A stretch of DNA of 64,000 nt from a virus. Made by a program: the position numbers and the translations under genes. Below are positions 27,291 to 36,217 of this stretch, in pieces. Position 1 is the first letter of the stretch. The number at the start of each line of letters is the position of its first letter. The stretch lies in IMG/VR virus record IMGVR_UViG_3300044981_000387, positions 1 to 64,000 of that record; one strand, written 5' to 3'. The notes beneath the pieces were generated by a model. The model was not told where the DNA came from. It made no database searches and was given only the letters and a program-made list of their open reading frames with translations.

Positions 27291-27307
27291 TATTATAACA
27301 GTCGCAT
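27291..27307 (-). promoter_or_regulatory. extended -10 promoter of dnaE
   Basis: Minus strand ATGCGACTGTTATAATA, 23 bases before the ATG of dnaE. It holds TGTTATAAT, a perfect extended -10 (TGnTATAAT). The same 17-mer with a single change occurs on the plus strand at 57623, so it is probably a dedicated promoter class. There is no good -35. Confidence 0.7.
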
Positions 27308-27333
27308 ATCTGTCTCATATTTTCAGAGCGCTT

Positions 27334-27351
27334 CAACCTAAGGATAGGTTG
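27334..27351. terminator. hairpin CAACCTA-AGGA-TAGGTTG
   Basis: A perfect 7-bp stem with a 4-base loop between the end of the FtsH-like gene and the dnaE promoter. No T tract follows, so it may be a weak terminator or a protein-binding site. Confidence 0.45.
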
Positions 27352-27386
27352 CGTATGTGATGTCAGGGAATACGGTTAAAGGATTA

Positions 27387-27995
27387 TCAGATATTAAAGT
27401 TTTGACTGATAATCTTGAATTGCTCTTTCCAAAACTTTTTATTTTTGGACTTTTTGGTCAGCAAGTCACGCAAATCTTGATAAACTAATCTTTTATGCTT
27501 GAACAAACTGTGAGCTACTAGCTCTATAGCATCCCAGTGTTCGATTAGAATGTTCATTGTTTTTCTAGCTAATTTTTGTTTATAGGCATATCTTTTTTTG
27601 CCTGCGGGCACCGGATTATATTTCTGCAACATTTTGGTAATGGCAAAAATATCGTTAGAGGAGCCCTCTTTAATAAACATGGGTATTTGATCGGAACCTG
27701 AAATACTCTTGAAATGATGTTTTTCGGCGAGCAAACCTGCATAACTTAAACCAATTTCTTGTTCTAACTGTAACTCAAAAAGTAAATGGTCTTTATCAAT
27801 ATCGGGAGACTCATATTGAGTAAACCCATGGATTCTCTTTAGCATTTTGTGCTCAAAAATACAAACAGCACTCACTTTCATATAGCATAATAAAGCGAAT
27901 ACGGCATGTCCCGCTTCATGGTAAGAAGTCGTAATAAATTCATAGGTTTTGGTGACTTTCTTTCTGATTTCTCCGATAGATGCACCCTTTGCCAT
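27387..27995 (-). CDS. stand-alone FtsH-type (M41) zinc peptidase domain
   Basis: 202 aa. Residues about 18-35 carry SYHEAGHAVFALL, the HExxH zinc motif in the context typical of FtsH. A later SYAGLLAEKHHF corresponds to the AGxxAE helix of M41 peptidases, and DIFAITKMLQKY aligns with the third-ligand (SNDxxxA) region. The membrane anchor and AAA+ ATPase modules of FtsH are absent. It could work with a separate ATPase (one is at 43270) or degrade unfolded peptides without ATP. Last gene before the dnaE hairpin. Confidence 0.75.
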   Translation of the reverse strand: MAKGASIGEIRKKVTKTYEFITTSYHEAGHAVFALLCYMKVSAVCIFEHKMLKRIHGFTQYESPDIDKDHLLFELQLEQEIGLSYAGLLAEKHHFKSISGSDQIPMFIKEGSSNDIFAITKMLQKYNPVPAGKKRYAYKQKLARKTMNILIEHWDAIELVAHSLFKHKRLVYQDLRDLLTKKSKNKKFWKEQFKIISQNFNI

Positions 27996-27996
27996 A

Positions 27997-28278
27997 TTAC
28001 TCCATTTGGAGAAGTAAGTCCTCCAATTTATTGAGTTTTTGGTCGCAATCTTTTTCTAACTTGCATTTGGCCTGAAGTTTATCAGAACCTAAAGCGCCCG
28101 TTAATATGAAGTCCAAATTATCCACATATAGCATTCCGGCTTTGGTAAATTGGTTCCACTCGGTAAATCCATTACTAACTAGGGCGGCAAGTATAGCTTC
28201 TGTTAAAGGACGGTCTGTCTTAAAAACAATACTGGTTCTATTACAACAGGCTGGCACGATAAATTTCTCTACATTCAT
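27997..28278 (-). CDS. unknown 93-aa protein
   Basis: A small alpha/beta protein with four Cys (ACCNR and CKLEKDCDQK) and a C-terminal helix. It lies 1 base from both neighbours, between the trigger-factor cluster and the FtsH-like peptidase. Function is unknown. Confidence 0.55.
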   Translation of the reverse strand: MNVEKFIVPACCNRTSIVFKTDRPLTEAILAALVSNGFTEWNQFTKAGMLYVDNLDFILTGALGSDKLQAKCKLEKDCDQKLNKLEDLLLQME

Positions 28279-28279
28279 T

Positions 28280-28594
28280 TCAGTCCTTGTTGTTTAAGTC
28301 GACACCCTTACCCTCTAATAAAAGAAGTGCATACTGAATTTTGGCTTGTTGTGCCTTCTTACCATCTTTGTATGGCTCCATAGCTTCTTTTACCGCCTCT
28401 TTGTATCCAGCCAGTTTAGTGTCAGCCTCCATTTCCTTTTCGATAGTGTAAAGATTACCTTCACATTCCACGATGATTTTTTTAAGATCTTCTACGCTAG
28501 CAGCATCGGCTGCATCCTTAAACTCTGGCATTTTCTTAACGATATCATCCCACTTTTTAGCTAATCCCGTGGTGCTTAATTGAATTGTTCCCAT
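28280..28594 (-). CDS. unknown 104-aa helical protein
   Basis: All-helical and charged, with YTIEKEMEADTKLAGYKEAV and YALLLLEGKGVDL. It may form an antiparallel coiled coil. It is encoded 1 base after the trigger factor gene, so the two are probably co-expressed. Function is unknown. Confidence 0.55.
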   Translation of the reverse strand: MGTIQLSTTGLAKKWDDIVKKMPEFKDAADAASVEDLKKIIVECEGNLYTIEKEMEADTKLAGYKEAVKEAMEPYKDGKKAQQAKIQYALLLLEGKGVDLNNKD

Positions 28595-28595
28595 A

Positions 28596-29849
28596 TTATT
28601 CTCCTATTATTTTAACCGATTTAACTATGAAATCCATGGTATGTTCATCTCTAATGCGAGAGAACAAAATCTGCAAATATCCTGTTCTATTCATTTCTTG
28701 AATAACTTCATCCAATGATTTTTGTATTTTAGTTTGAGCTAGGTTCTTTTTAATAATCTCAAATACTTCTTGATCACTTAGCTGTGAATCAACTTCTTTT
28801 TCTCTAATGGCATCTAAAATCAAAGATAACTTAACATTTTTAGTAGCCATCTCCATAAACTTCTCTTTATCTGCATCAGCAATGGTGGTCCAATCTAACT
28901 GCGATTGATGGGCCAAATATCTAGCTTCAGACAACGACATCCAGTTGGGCACATTGATGGTATTATCAGCCACCAAGCGCTTAGCTACTGCATCTTGAAT
29001 GGCCATCTTGGCAGCACCTGCTACACGAGCGGTAGCCGCTAATTGTACTTGCTCACGCAATTCCACAAAATCTTTTTTTCCCATTTTAGTGGCCAATTCG
29101 TCATTAAGCGGACAAGGAGTATTTTTAGCTCCCGTTATTAAAATCACCTTGAAATGCACCGTTTTGCCAGCAATAGATGGTAAACTACCCTCTGGAACAT
29201 GAATGTCAAACTCACGAGCTTCTCCACTTAACATGCCTAACAAATTAGGATCAAAATCAGGAATCTGATTGCTGCCAATAGTGACCATTTCACCAGAGGC
29301 AGATAGATTATCTACCTTGACGCCATCAATGGAACCTTCATAATCAATAATGATATTATCACCATTTTGGACTACATCAGTATCACTATAAGGAGCCGCA
29401 TCACCTAAACGCACGCGCAATTCTTGCATCATTTGTTCGGCGACTTCATCTACCTTCGGCGTATTATGAGGTTTAACCACTTCCATATTTTGGAAAGGGG
29501 TCAACTCAAACTCTGGCTTAGTATACATCTCAAACTCACAGGTAAATTTACCGCCATCTAACAACAGAGAGTTAAACTTGGGAGCACCATGTGGGCGAAG
29601 TTTTTTCTCGAACAAAGTATTGTGAAAAGCATCTTCTGCCAAAGCTCTCTTCAAGGATTCTTCGATTTGTTGACGATAGTGCATTTTGATAGCATCCATC
29701 GGAATCGGCTTTCCAGGTCTAAACCCAGGGACCGGGGCTTTCTTAAACTGATTTTGCACCTCAGCTCTTTTGTCCATTATTTCTAAAGCATTAGCTTCAT
29801 AATGGACATTTAATTTGCATGATTCAATTTCATTAACTTCGATTTGCAT
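28596..29849 (-). CDS. tig: trigger factor chaperone
   Basis: 417 aa, near full length. The N-terminal ribosome-binding domain keeps the signature VPGFRPGKPIPMDAIKMHYR. The middle PPIase (FKBP-like) domain spans about 150-235 with VQNGDNIIIDYEGSIDGVKV then FDPNLLGMLSGEAREFDIHV. The C-terminal part is the long helical substrate cradle. Trigger factor binds uL23 at the ribosomal exit and shelters nascent chains. A complete copy in a phage would act on host ribosomes. It is followed by two small genes and an FtsH-type peptidase. Confidence 0.88.
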   Translation of the reverse strand: MQIEVNEIESCKLNVHYEANALEIMDKRAEVQNQFKKAPVPGFRPGKPIPMDAIKMHYRQQIEESLKRALAEDAFHNTLFEKKLRPHGAPKFNSLLLDGGKFTCEFEMYTKPEFELTPFQNMEVVKPHNTPKVDEVAEQMMQELRVRLGDAAPYSDTDVVQNGDNIIIDYEGSIDGVKVDNLSASGEMVTIGSNQIPDFDPNLLGMLSGEAREFDIHVPEGSLPSIAGKTVHFKVILITGAKNTPCPLNDELATKMGKKDFVELREQVQLAATARVAGAAKMAIQDAVAKRLVADNTINVPNWMSLSEARYLAHQSQLDWTTIADADKEKFMEMATKNVKLSLILDAIREKEVDSQLSDQEVFEIIKKNLAQTKIQKSLDEVIQEMNRTGYLQILFSRIRDEHTMDFIVKSVKIIGE

Positions 29850-29851
29850 AA

Positions 29852-30028
29852 TTATTCCTTATTTTGTTTAGCTTTAACTTCATCTATTTTTTTTGCTATA
29901 GAAAGCATAAAATCATCTACTTCAATCAATTTATCTTTTGCCTCATCATCCAAATGCTTGGATGCCGGAGATTTTAACCATTTGAGTAGGGCGCGAGATT
30001 TTTTCATAAACTTTTTTGCAAGACTCAT
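29852..30028 (-). CDS. small 58-aa basic/helical protein
   Basis: A short gene filling the gap between trigger factor and the RecB-like nuclease. The product starts MSLAKKFMKKSRALLKWLKS and continues as an amphipathic helix (DKLIEVDDFMLSIAKKIDEV), ending in TAA. It is very Lys-rich. Spacing of 2-3 bases on both sides supports that it is real. Function is unknown. Confidence 0.55.
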   Translation of the reverse strand: MSLAKKFMKKSRALLKWLKSPASKHLDDEAKDKLIEVDDFMLSIAKKIDEVKAKQNKE

Positions 30029-30031
30029 ATT

Positions 30032-30814
30032 TCACCAGTTGACCTCTCCATATACCGACTGACCAAAAGCTTTACTCTTACCCGCAGGACAATGTTCCAA
30101 GAAGTCGCAATAGTTGCAGAGTGCCGAAGGAGTTGGCTTAAAATCTTTCTCCGCCATAATCTGTTCAGCATATTCTATATATTTATTCGGCACTTTCACA
30201 ATCTCTTTCTTTGTGAACTCAGTAGTAATATACTCAAAATCATGTCGAAGAAGAATGTAAGAGGCGCGCACCTTCTTGATAGAAAGATCTTCCGATAAAA
30301 TCACGTAAGCATATGTTAGAAGCTGAAACCAATCATTTTTCAGATATTTTTTATTTTTGACCGTTTTATAGTCGCATACGTGGATCACATTATCGGCATC
30401 CAATTGAATCCTGTCAATCGCCCCATTTAAGATAATATTATCAAAGGGTAACTCAAATCTTTTTTCGCAAGCAATGACGTTTGCCGGTAAATTATTTTGT
30501 TTATCTTTGGTGATAAGGCGTAGATATTTGTCAACAATAGCCCAGCAATCTTTTTTCATTTCCGGACTCATCTTGTCTTTATACTCGGACCAAGCTACCT
30601 TAAAGGCGTCGGTCATAGAGACATTATAAGGCAGCAAGCAACCTTCTAGATAATAATTATGAAATACTTCTAGCACACGATGGCAGAACTTGCCAAAGAT
30701 ATGATGTGCCCAATCTTTTTTGGGCAACCTAAGAATATAATTAAACTCATACTGTTTCCTGCATTGGTCGAAACATTTTGTTTTGCTGACCGAAAGGCGC
30801 AAATCTTCTGACAT
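30032..30814 (-). CDS. RecB/Cas4-like PD-(D/E)XK nuclease
   Basis: 260 aa. The N-terminus LSVSKTKCFDQCRKQYEFNY is typical of the RecB/Cas4 PDDEXK_1 family. The active site is GAIDRIQLDADNVIHVCDYK (D...D-x-K). The C-terminus CNYCDFLEHCPAG provides three Cys which, with the N-terminal Cys, could hold an iron-sulfur cluster as in Cas4 and AddB. It is a DNA exonuclease in recombination or host DNA breakdown. A TGATATATA element lies 33 bases upstream. Confidence 0.8.
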   Translation of the reverse strand: MSEDLRLSVSKTKCFDQCRKQYEFNYILRLPKKDWAHHIFGKFCHRVLEVFHNYYLEGCLLPYNVSMTDAFKVAWSEYKDKMSPEMKKDCWAIVDKYLRLITKDKQNNLPANVIACEKRFELPFDNIILNGAIDRIQLDADNVIHVCDYKTVKNKKYLKNDWFQLLTYAYVILSEDLSIKKVRASYILLRHDFEYITTEFTKKEIVKVPNKYIEYAEQIMAEKDFKPTPSALCNYCDFLEHCPAGKSKAFGQSVYGEVNW

Positions 30815-30846
30815 AATAACAATCTTTTCTTTTAATGTGTAATGTT

Positions 30847-30855
30847 TATATATCA
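30847..30855 (-). promoter_or_regulatory. TGATATATA motif before the RecB-like gene
   Basis: Minus-strand TGATATATA, 33 bases before the ATG and directly after a hairpin (30861-30875). This is a terminator-then-promoter arrangement at an operon boundary. Confidence 0.45.
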
Positions 30856-30860
30856 GAGAA

Positions 30861-30875
30861 GGCGGCTAGCCTGCC
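30861..30875 (-). terminator. short GC-rich hairpin at operon boundary
   Basis: Minus strand GGCAG-GCTAG-CCGCC: a 5-bp stem with one G-U pair and a 5-base loop, followed by TTCTCT. It is placed just after the stop of the virion-like gene at 30884. A weak terminator candidate. Confidence 0.35.
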
Positions 30876-30883
30876 GATCCTAA

Positions 30884-31876
30884 TTAAAATAAAACTCGAC
30901 GTTGAAAAGGGATCCACTCGATTACCTTGCCGCCCCAAGCTACTGGCATATAAGATAGGTTGCCATCAAAATTACCATTGGGCACAAAAGGTGTAGTAGC
31001 AATAATCCACTGATTACTAGCAGAATCTCGATAATAATAAGTCATTTCATTAGTACGTGGATTATAATGTGATCTTAGGAATGCGCCAGTAGGTGTAGGG
31101 GCACCATCAGGGCCACTATTGAAATAAGCTACACCATCTCTAGCCCTCTCTTGATTTTCTAAGGTAAAATACTGACGATTGATTTGAGGCGGATCATCAG
31201 GATTTTCCAGACTAAAGTTTTGGAAGATAACTAGCGCGCGAGGATTAAAAGTGGTAGTAAATTGCTCCGTTTGCTCACCATCATAAGCATCATTATAATT
31301 GGGATTATAATAAGTTTGAGCCGGTAAAGTGCCAATGCCGGGACCGGTTTCACCTTCCGCGTTAGTAGTAGAATAAGGTATTTGATAATTCTGAATGTTC
31401 CAAGGTTGGTTAGTATAACCGGTAGGATAACCATCTGCACCATATCCAGTAGGAGTGGCTGGTAAAGCTGGATTAAAGACGGTTACACCAGAGTCAGCTG
31501 GATTCAGATACTTACCCTGGGGTTCGTGGGGTGGTGTACCGAAAGGATATCGATCTGGACTGATACCATTGACAGGTGCCGTGGTAGTAGAATGTGGCAA
31601 ACGAACATTACTATTTACTATATCGGTTTGATAGGTCTCACAAATTATTGGAGAGGAATCAGTGCCATTAGTAGCTAAAATCTTTAGAGTAACAGCAAAT
31701 TGAGCATAAGGCAAAAAGAGGGGGCTAACATAAATATCAGAGAATAAAGTGGGGTCAGTCCCATCCAAAGTATAAAAAATAGTGGATGGCACATTAGTAC
31801 TAATAGATATGGTACGAGGAATACCAGAAACTATTTGCTCTGAAGAAGCGATAACTGTCACACAAATAACTGCCAT
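30884..31876 (-). CDS. virion-like protein with chitobiase C-terminal-type domain
   Basis: 330 aa. Residues 1-90 match the CHB_HEX_C beta-sandwich (ISTNVPSTIFYTLDGTDPTL, then VTLKILATNGTDSSPIICET). Such domains occur in phage tail or capsid decoration proteins and extracellular enzymes. The rest is rich in Tyr, Asn, Pro and Gly with no enzyme motif, and includes DGAPTPTGAFLRSHYNPRTN. It is probably exposed on the particle; the exact role is unknown. Confidence 0.6.
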   Translation of the reverse strand: MAVICVTVIASSEQIVSGIPRTISISTNVPSTIFYTLDGTDPTLFSDIYVSPLFLPYAQFAVTLKILATNGTDSSPIICETYQTDIVNSNVRLPHSTTTAPVNGISPDRYPFGTPPHEPQGKYLNPADSGVTVFNPALPATPTGYGADGYPTGYTNQPWNIQNYQIPYSTTNAEGETGPGIGTLPAQTYYNPNYNDAYDGEQTEQFTTTFNPRALVIFQNFSLENPDDPPQINRQYFTLENQERARDGVAYFNSGPDGAPTPTGAFLRSHYNPRTNEMTYYYRDSASNQWIIATTPFVPNGNFDGNLSYMPVAWGGKVIEWIPFQRRVLF

Positions 31877-31877
31877 T

Positions 31878-32195
31878 TTATACCAGGTTAAGAAATCTTG
31901 GGTTATAGGCGGTCATTTTTTTTCTTAATAATGTTCTGTATATTTTATGCGCCGCCCTACGAAAAGCACGAGCTATCTCTAGATAATGCTCTTCCCCTTC
32001 CCTCCTATACAAAATTATGAACTGGTCATGACAATCTAGAAAAGCCATATCAGGAGAGATCTCTTTAAGAAATCCTTGTTCAATTAATACCATTTTGTTA
32101 AGAGCATAAAAAAGTAAGAAACGATAGAACTTATTAGGTTCTCCTGCCTCCATATATTTTGGAACAAATTTCTCTTTCAATAGCTCTGCACTCAT
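31878..32195 (-). CDS. unknown 105-aa protein
   Basis: A helical, basic protein; the C-terminal half contains YLEIARAFRRAAHKIYRTLL. It ends 1 base before the virion-like gene. A TGATATAC motif lies about 7 bases before the ATG and no ribosome binding site is obvious. Function is unknown. Confidence 0.55.
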   Translation of the reverse strand: MSAELLKEKFVPKYMEAGEPNKFYRFLLFYALNKMVLIEQGFLKEISPDMAFLDCHDQFIILYRREGEEHYLEIARAFRRAAHKIYRTLLRKKMTAYNPRFLNLV

Positions 32196-32202
32196 TGTAT
32201 CT

Positions 32203-32210
32203 GTATATCA
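32203..32210 (-). promoter_or_regulatory. TGATATAC motif
   Basis: Minus-strand TGATATACAG lies immediately upstream of ATG 32195. It belongs to the recurrent TGATATA motif set. Confidence 0.35.
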
Positions 32211-32219
32211 AAATATACA

Positions 32220-32813
32220 TTATTTATCGTATAAATGTGGAATGATCCGATTATAAACCTCAAACTTCAAGTCTTTGATAGGATTATTATTAAATAATAC
32301 ATAATCAAATTCTTCATCCAGAATAGCCGCTTGACCCGTCTCACTTATATGTTCTATTTTAGACTGACCAGTATCACGATACAAACGAATTAAATAAAAA
32401 CCCTTACCACGCAGATAGTCAAACTCATTACGAAAACGCATGTCGGGCACCACCACAATACTTTTCTCATCAGTACTAGTGAAGCGTTGATTAAAATTAT
32501 CAATCCATATATTGGGATTATAGCTTCTGCCTAACGTACCTATATCAATAAGCAGTTGACGCACCGTAAGAGGCACTCCGTTCTTAAAAGCTCCCGGTAC
32601 TATTTCATTACGAAATCTAGAAGAGCCATATAAAAACTTCCTAGGTGTAGCTGGATACATATGACGAATCATTTCTTTCATAGGATCAGCAAAAGCCAAA
32701 TAATAAGCAGACTTGTATTTAGTACCATAATACTCACGCAGTTGTCTTACCAACATCTTACCTAGTGTATTTTTGCCAGTATTAGCCTTTCCCATTATAC
32801 CTATTTTATACAT
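32220..32813 (-). CDS. deoxynucleoside monophosphate kinase
   Basis: 197 aa. The P-loop GIMGKANTGKNTLGKML at the N-terminus, followed by AFADPMKEMIRHMYP and RQLLIDIGTLGR, resembles T4 gene 1-type dNMP kinases. VVVPDMRFRNEFDYL is the usual strand-loop bearing the Asp and Arg of this family. It would phosphorylate dNMPs to feed DNA synthesis. It lies just downstream of sbcC. Confidence 0.75.
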   Translation of the reverse strand: MYKIGIMGKANTGKNTLGKMLVRQLREYYGTKYKSAYYLAFADPMKEMIRHMYPATPRKFLYGSSRFRNEIVPGAFKNGVPLTVRQLLIDIGTLGRSYNPNIWIDNFNQRFTSTDEKSIVVVPDMRFRNEFDYLRGKGFYLIRLYRDTGQSKIEHISETGQAAILDEEFDYVLFNNNPIKDLKFEVYNRIIPHLYDK

Positions 32814-32822
32814 TAACTCTCC

Positions 32823-35030
32823 TCACCACGAAGACACTACCTTTGCCTGGGATACCATATTTATATCTTGCTCCACTAAGATAGCATGTGAAAATTTATC
32901 TTTTAACTGATCATTGTGAGTAATAACTAACACTGTAAAATCTTTTTGTAAAAACTTGATTATCTCGACGAAGGCGTCCACTCTACCCTTACTTAAGGAC
33001 TGATCTAACTCATCAAGCAGCAAAAACTTAATATCAATACCCAATAGGTTCTGCAATAGAAAAGAGATGCCTAATTTAAGACTAAACAATACCATTAACT
33101 GCATGGCTCCCGAAAGCTGTTCATAATAGCGTTTTTTACCACCCACTTGATACTGAATATCTAAAGTATCTGCCTCTGTTCCATCTCCTTTGGTCTTTTC
33201 AACAAAGAAAGAAAGTTGCAGGTTAGGTCTAAATTGAGTTAGTAATTTATTGACTTCTACTTGTAAGTCATCTAAAATATTATGAATAATAAGGTTAGGA
33301 ATACCGGTGCTAGAGAAGGCTTGGGCCACCAAAGGATATACGCCCAACTTGTTTTCTAAATCTAGAAACAGTTTAGATAGATCTTCTTTCTTTTGCTTAT
33401 CTAAGCCTCTTTGCGTAATACTGTGCTCTAATACGGCTTTGTTGCTGGTGAAATGAGTAACTTCTTTGTTAGCAATACCTATTTTATTAGCTACTTGGAC
33501 TATATTTTTCTTTTCAAGTTCAATTTGTTTCTGCAATATTTTAGCCTCTTCTAGAGAGGAGTTTTTTAACTCCTCTTGCGCTTTCAACAATTCTTGCTCT
33601 TTTTCCTTTAATTCATTAGAGTTTCTCTCTAAAGTGGCAGAATATTCATTATGTAAGTTACGCTTATCCGCTAATTCTTTTTTCTTGGTGACAATTTTAT
33701 TCATCACGCTCTCTAAATGTTGTTTAGAAAGGGTCGTACTATTAATAGCTTGTTGGTGAGCTTGAATTTCTAAGTTTAGCTTTTGCACGGCAATCTTGAT
33801 ATTTTTAATGTTAACCTGCAATTCCGTCATTCTAGTACGATCCTTAATCAAATGCTCTTGTCGGTGTTGATCGGTCATAGGCTGACGACAATGCTTGCAC
33901 ATACTATCAGTTGGCATAGGGATCTTTAGCTCCTCATATTCTTCCATATCAGTCTTAATGCTAACATTATGTTGTGTCACCAACACCTTTTTGTTTTCTA
34001 TTTTTTCGGAAAGAATATCTATTTGAGCGTAATCAATGGTTAAAAGTTGCGTTTGTGTTTCTTCTAATTGTTTAACCTCTATCACTAATTCGCGAGCTTC
34101 CTTAACGATGTTAGATTTCTTAGTTTGATATTCTTTAACAGTAGTTTCTAATCTGCTTTTAGCTTGTATAATAGTTTGTTCGATGGCTAATGAAGCAGAA
34201 AACTTACTTTCCAAACCATTATAGTCGTTAGTGAGCTGACTCACCTTATTGTTGAGCCGCTCTATTTCCTCTTGATAAGTAGACATCAACAATAGACTAG
34301 AGGCTAAGTTCTTTTCCACCTCTATCATTTGAGTACGCATTTTTAGTAAATCGACTTCAGGATCTCCCAGCCCCTCAATCAGAGCGCGAACACGATCTAA
34401 CTCTCTGGAAAGGGCAGCAGACTTATCCTTAGTTAGTTTTTCTAGTTTAGCATAGATAACTAGATTCAGGGCATCTTTGAGAATAGCTTTTCGTTTTTCT
34501 GGAGTGGCAGTCGCTAGACTGGTAAAATCATGTTGTACAAAATGCACAAAGGTTCTGAATGACTTATAGTTAATCTTAAGAAGCTTATTTAAGTCCTTCT
34601 CAGTATCTGCTGCGCGTCTGCCTGAAATGTCTTCCCAATACTTTTTATCAAACAATGTTTCATAGGTATCGGTATGCAAAACTTGTTCTATGGTGCCTAT
34701 TTCTGCCGTTCTTTCATATAAAGACAGATCAGTAGAGCCTTTAATCGTACGTGTGCGCGCGAGCCTATATTCTTTATCACCCATAATAAAATCGAATACC
34801 ACTTTACAAGAGGTCGCATCATCTCTGATAATGCTTTCTAAATTGAAATTGGATTGATTGAATAACACATATTCAATAGACTTAAAAATGGTAGTTTTGC
34901 CTACACCATTAGCCTCAGCATCATTGCCTTCTGCCCTACCTACCAATATAGCTGAACTAAATTGAGTGAAATCTATGTAGGCCCAATCATAGCACATAAA
35001 ATCATTTATGTATAAACGCAAAGGTCTCAT
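32823..35030 (-). CDS. sbcC: SbcC/Rad50-type ATPase (T4 gp46-like)
   Basis: 735 aa. The N-terminal Walker A is in EANGVGKTTIFKSIEYVLF. Two long coiled-coil arms flank a zinc hook SMCKHCRQPM near residue 380. The C-terminal lobe has the ABC signature as QLSGAMQLMVLFSLKLG and Walker B FLLLDELDQSLSKG. It is shorter than E. coli SbcC and nearer phage gp46 in scale. With the SbcD partner, whose gene overlaps by 4 bases, it processes DNA ends for recombination. Confidence 0.9.
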   Translation of the reverse strand: MRPLRLYINDFMCYDWAYIDFTQFSSAILVGRAEGNDAEANGVGKTTIFKSIEYVLFNQSNFNLESIIRDDATSCKVVFDFIMGDKEYRLARTRTIKGSTDLSLYERTAEIGTIEQVLHTDTYETLFDKKYWEDISGRRAADTEKDLNKLLKINYKSFRTFVHFVQHDFTSLATATPEKRKAILKDALNLVIYAKLEKLTKDKSAALSRELDRVRALIEGLGDPEVDLLKMRTQMIEVEKNLASSLLLMSTYQEEIERLNNKVSQLTNDYNGLESKFSASLAIEQTIIQAKSRLETTVKEYQTKKSNIVKEARELVIEVKQLEETQTQLLTIDYAQIDILSEKIENKKVLVTQHNVSIKTDMEEYEELKIPMPTDSMCKHCRQPMTDQHRQEHLIKDRTRMTELQVNIKNIKIAVQKLNLEIQAHQQAINSTTLSKQHLESVMNKIVTKKKELADKRNLHNEYSATLERNSNELKEKEQELLKAQEELKNSSLEEAKILQKQIELEKKNIVQVANKIGIANKEVTHFTSNKAVLEHSITQRGLDKQKKEDLSKLFLDLENKLGVYPLVAQAFSSTGIPNLIIHNILDDLQVEVNKLLTQFRPNLQLSFFVEKTKGDGTEADTLDIQYQVGGKKRYYEQLSGAMQLMVLFSLKLGISFLLQNLLGIDIKFLLLDELDQSLSKGRVDAFVEIIKFLQKDFTVLVITHNDQLKDKFSHAILVEQDINMVSQAKVVSSW

Positions 35031-36217
35031 TCTTTGGCCTCTAGTTTATTAAGAACCACTATTTCCATAGCCAATTCAGTAAAAGCAGGACGCAATTTAT
35101 CCTCAATATATTTATCGGCATATGTTTTAATGGAAGTAGATACGTCCATCTTGGTATCGATAGTATTATTACTATCTTTTTTGATTAGCGATATTTTTTT
35201 GGATTCAGTAATGCCAGTAATATTAAAAGCCCCTTGAGACGATAAATATTTTTCAATAGTCGCTTTGTTAACTGATTTAAGCTCGGGTGCCGCTAAAGAT
35301 ACTTCTACTCGCACAATAGATTTATCCCAGGTTTTTTCCTGTTTTAATTGTTCTAACACATATTCTGTTGGATCTTCAGTATCTTTGGGGACCACTACAC
35401 TGAACTTCTTTAAGGCACGAGTAGGAAGATATTCGGTGTCCCATTGTCCAGTCATACAATCAAAAATAACGATATGCTTCTTTTGATCAGTTTCACTAAA
35501 ATTAGAAATATCCATACTGCCAATGTGAGCAATATGAGGAGATTTTTGCATTACCTGTGGTGCATGCACATGGCCCATCCATGTGTAATTATAGCCTTGA
35601 AACATATCTAAAGGACAAAATAATTCATTAGTAATATCATCGATTTCATCGCCTACCGGAATGGATCCTTCGATAGCTAAATGACCTACCAGCACTTTTT
35701 GATAGGTAACGGGAATGCTAGCCAACTCATACACTAAACTATCTCGTAACAAAGAAATGGCTTCTGCATTAGAACTTACACTAAAAGCCTTTCTATCACG
35801 ATAAGGCATAAAAGTGAAAGCAGTTCTATCTATTAGAATAGTATCAATATCTCGATACACACTGACATTATCTAGATCCACTTCACTAATAACATCTAGC
35901 GGAGAGGCATATACGAAGCCACTACGCAAAATATCATGATTGCCTAAAATGATATGAACATTAACTCCATGCACTTGACACTTTTTAAGCCAAGCAACAA
36001 AAATAGCTAGCAACGAAGGATGTGGTTTAGGGTCCTCAAACACATCTCCAGTGATGATGATATGTTCTGAATGATGCTCTAAAGCCCTATCCAGCGTCCA
36101 CTCTAACAAATTGATCTGATCAACGATGCGACTATTGAGATTAGCACCTAATACAATTTTACCAATTGAGGTACCTTTTCCAAGGTGCGGATCGCCTAAA
36201 AGTATTACATTTGACAT
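35027..36217 (-). CDS. sbcD: SbcD/Mre11-type nuclease (T4 gp47-like)
   Basis: 396 aa. All phosphoesterase motifs are present in order: LLGDPHLGKG, IITGDVFEDP, ILGNHDILRS, VGHLAIEGS and WMGHVHAPQ. The C-terminal capping region is present (SIVRVEVSLAAPELKSVNKA). It pairs with the SbcC-like ATPase encoded immediately downstream. The 5' end overlaps the primase zinc-domain gene by 13 bases, linking recombination and priming in one transcript. Confidence 0.9.
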   Translation of the reverse strand: MSNVILLGDPHLGKGTSIGKIVLGANLNSRIVDQINLLEWTLDRALEHHSEHIIITGDVFEDPKPHPSLLAIFVAWLKKCQVHGVNVHIILGNHDILRSGFVYASPLDVISEVDLDNVSVYRDIDTILIDRTAFTFMPYRDRKAFSVSSNAEAISLLRDSLVYELASIPVTYQKVLVGHLAIEGSIPVGDEIDDITNELFCPLDMFQGYNYTWMGHVHAPQVMQKSPHIAHIGSMDISNFSETDQKKHIVIFDCMTGQWDTEYLPTRALKKFSVVVPKDTEDPTEYVLEQLKQEKTWDKSIVRVEVSLAAPELKSVNKATIEKYLSSQGAFNITGITESKKISLIKKDSNNTIDTKMDVSTSIKTYADKYIEDKLRPAFTELAMEIVVLNKLEAKE

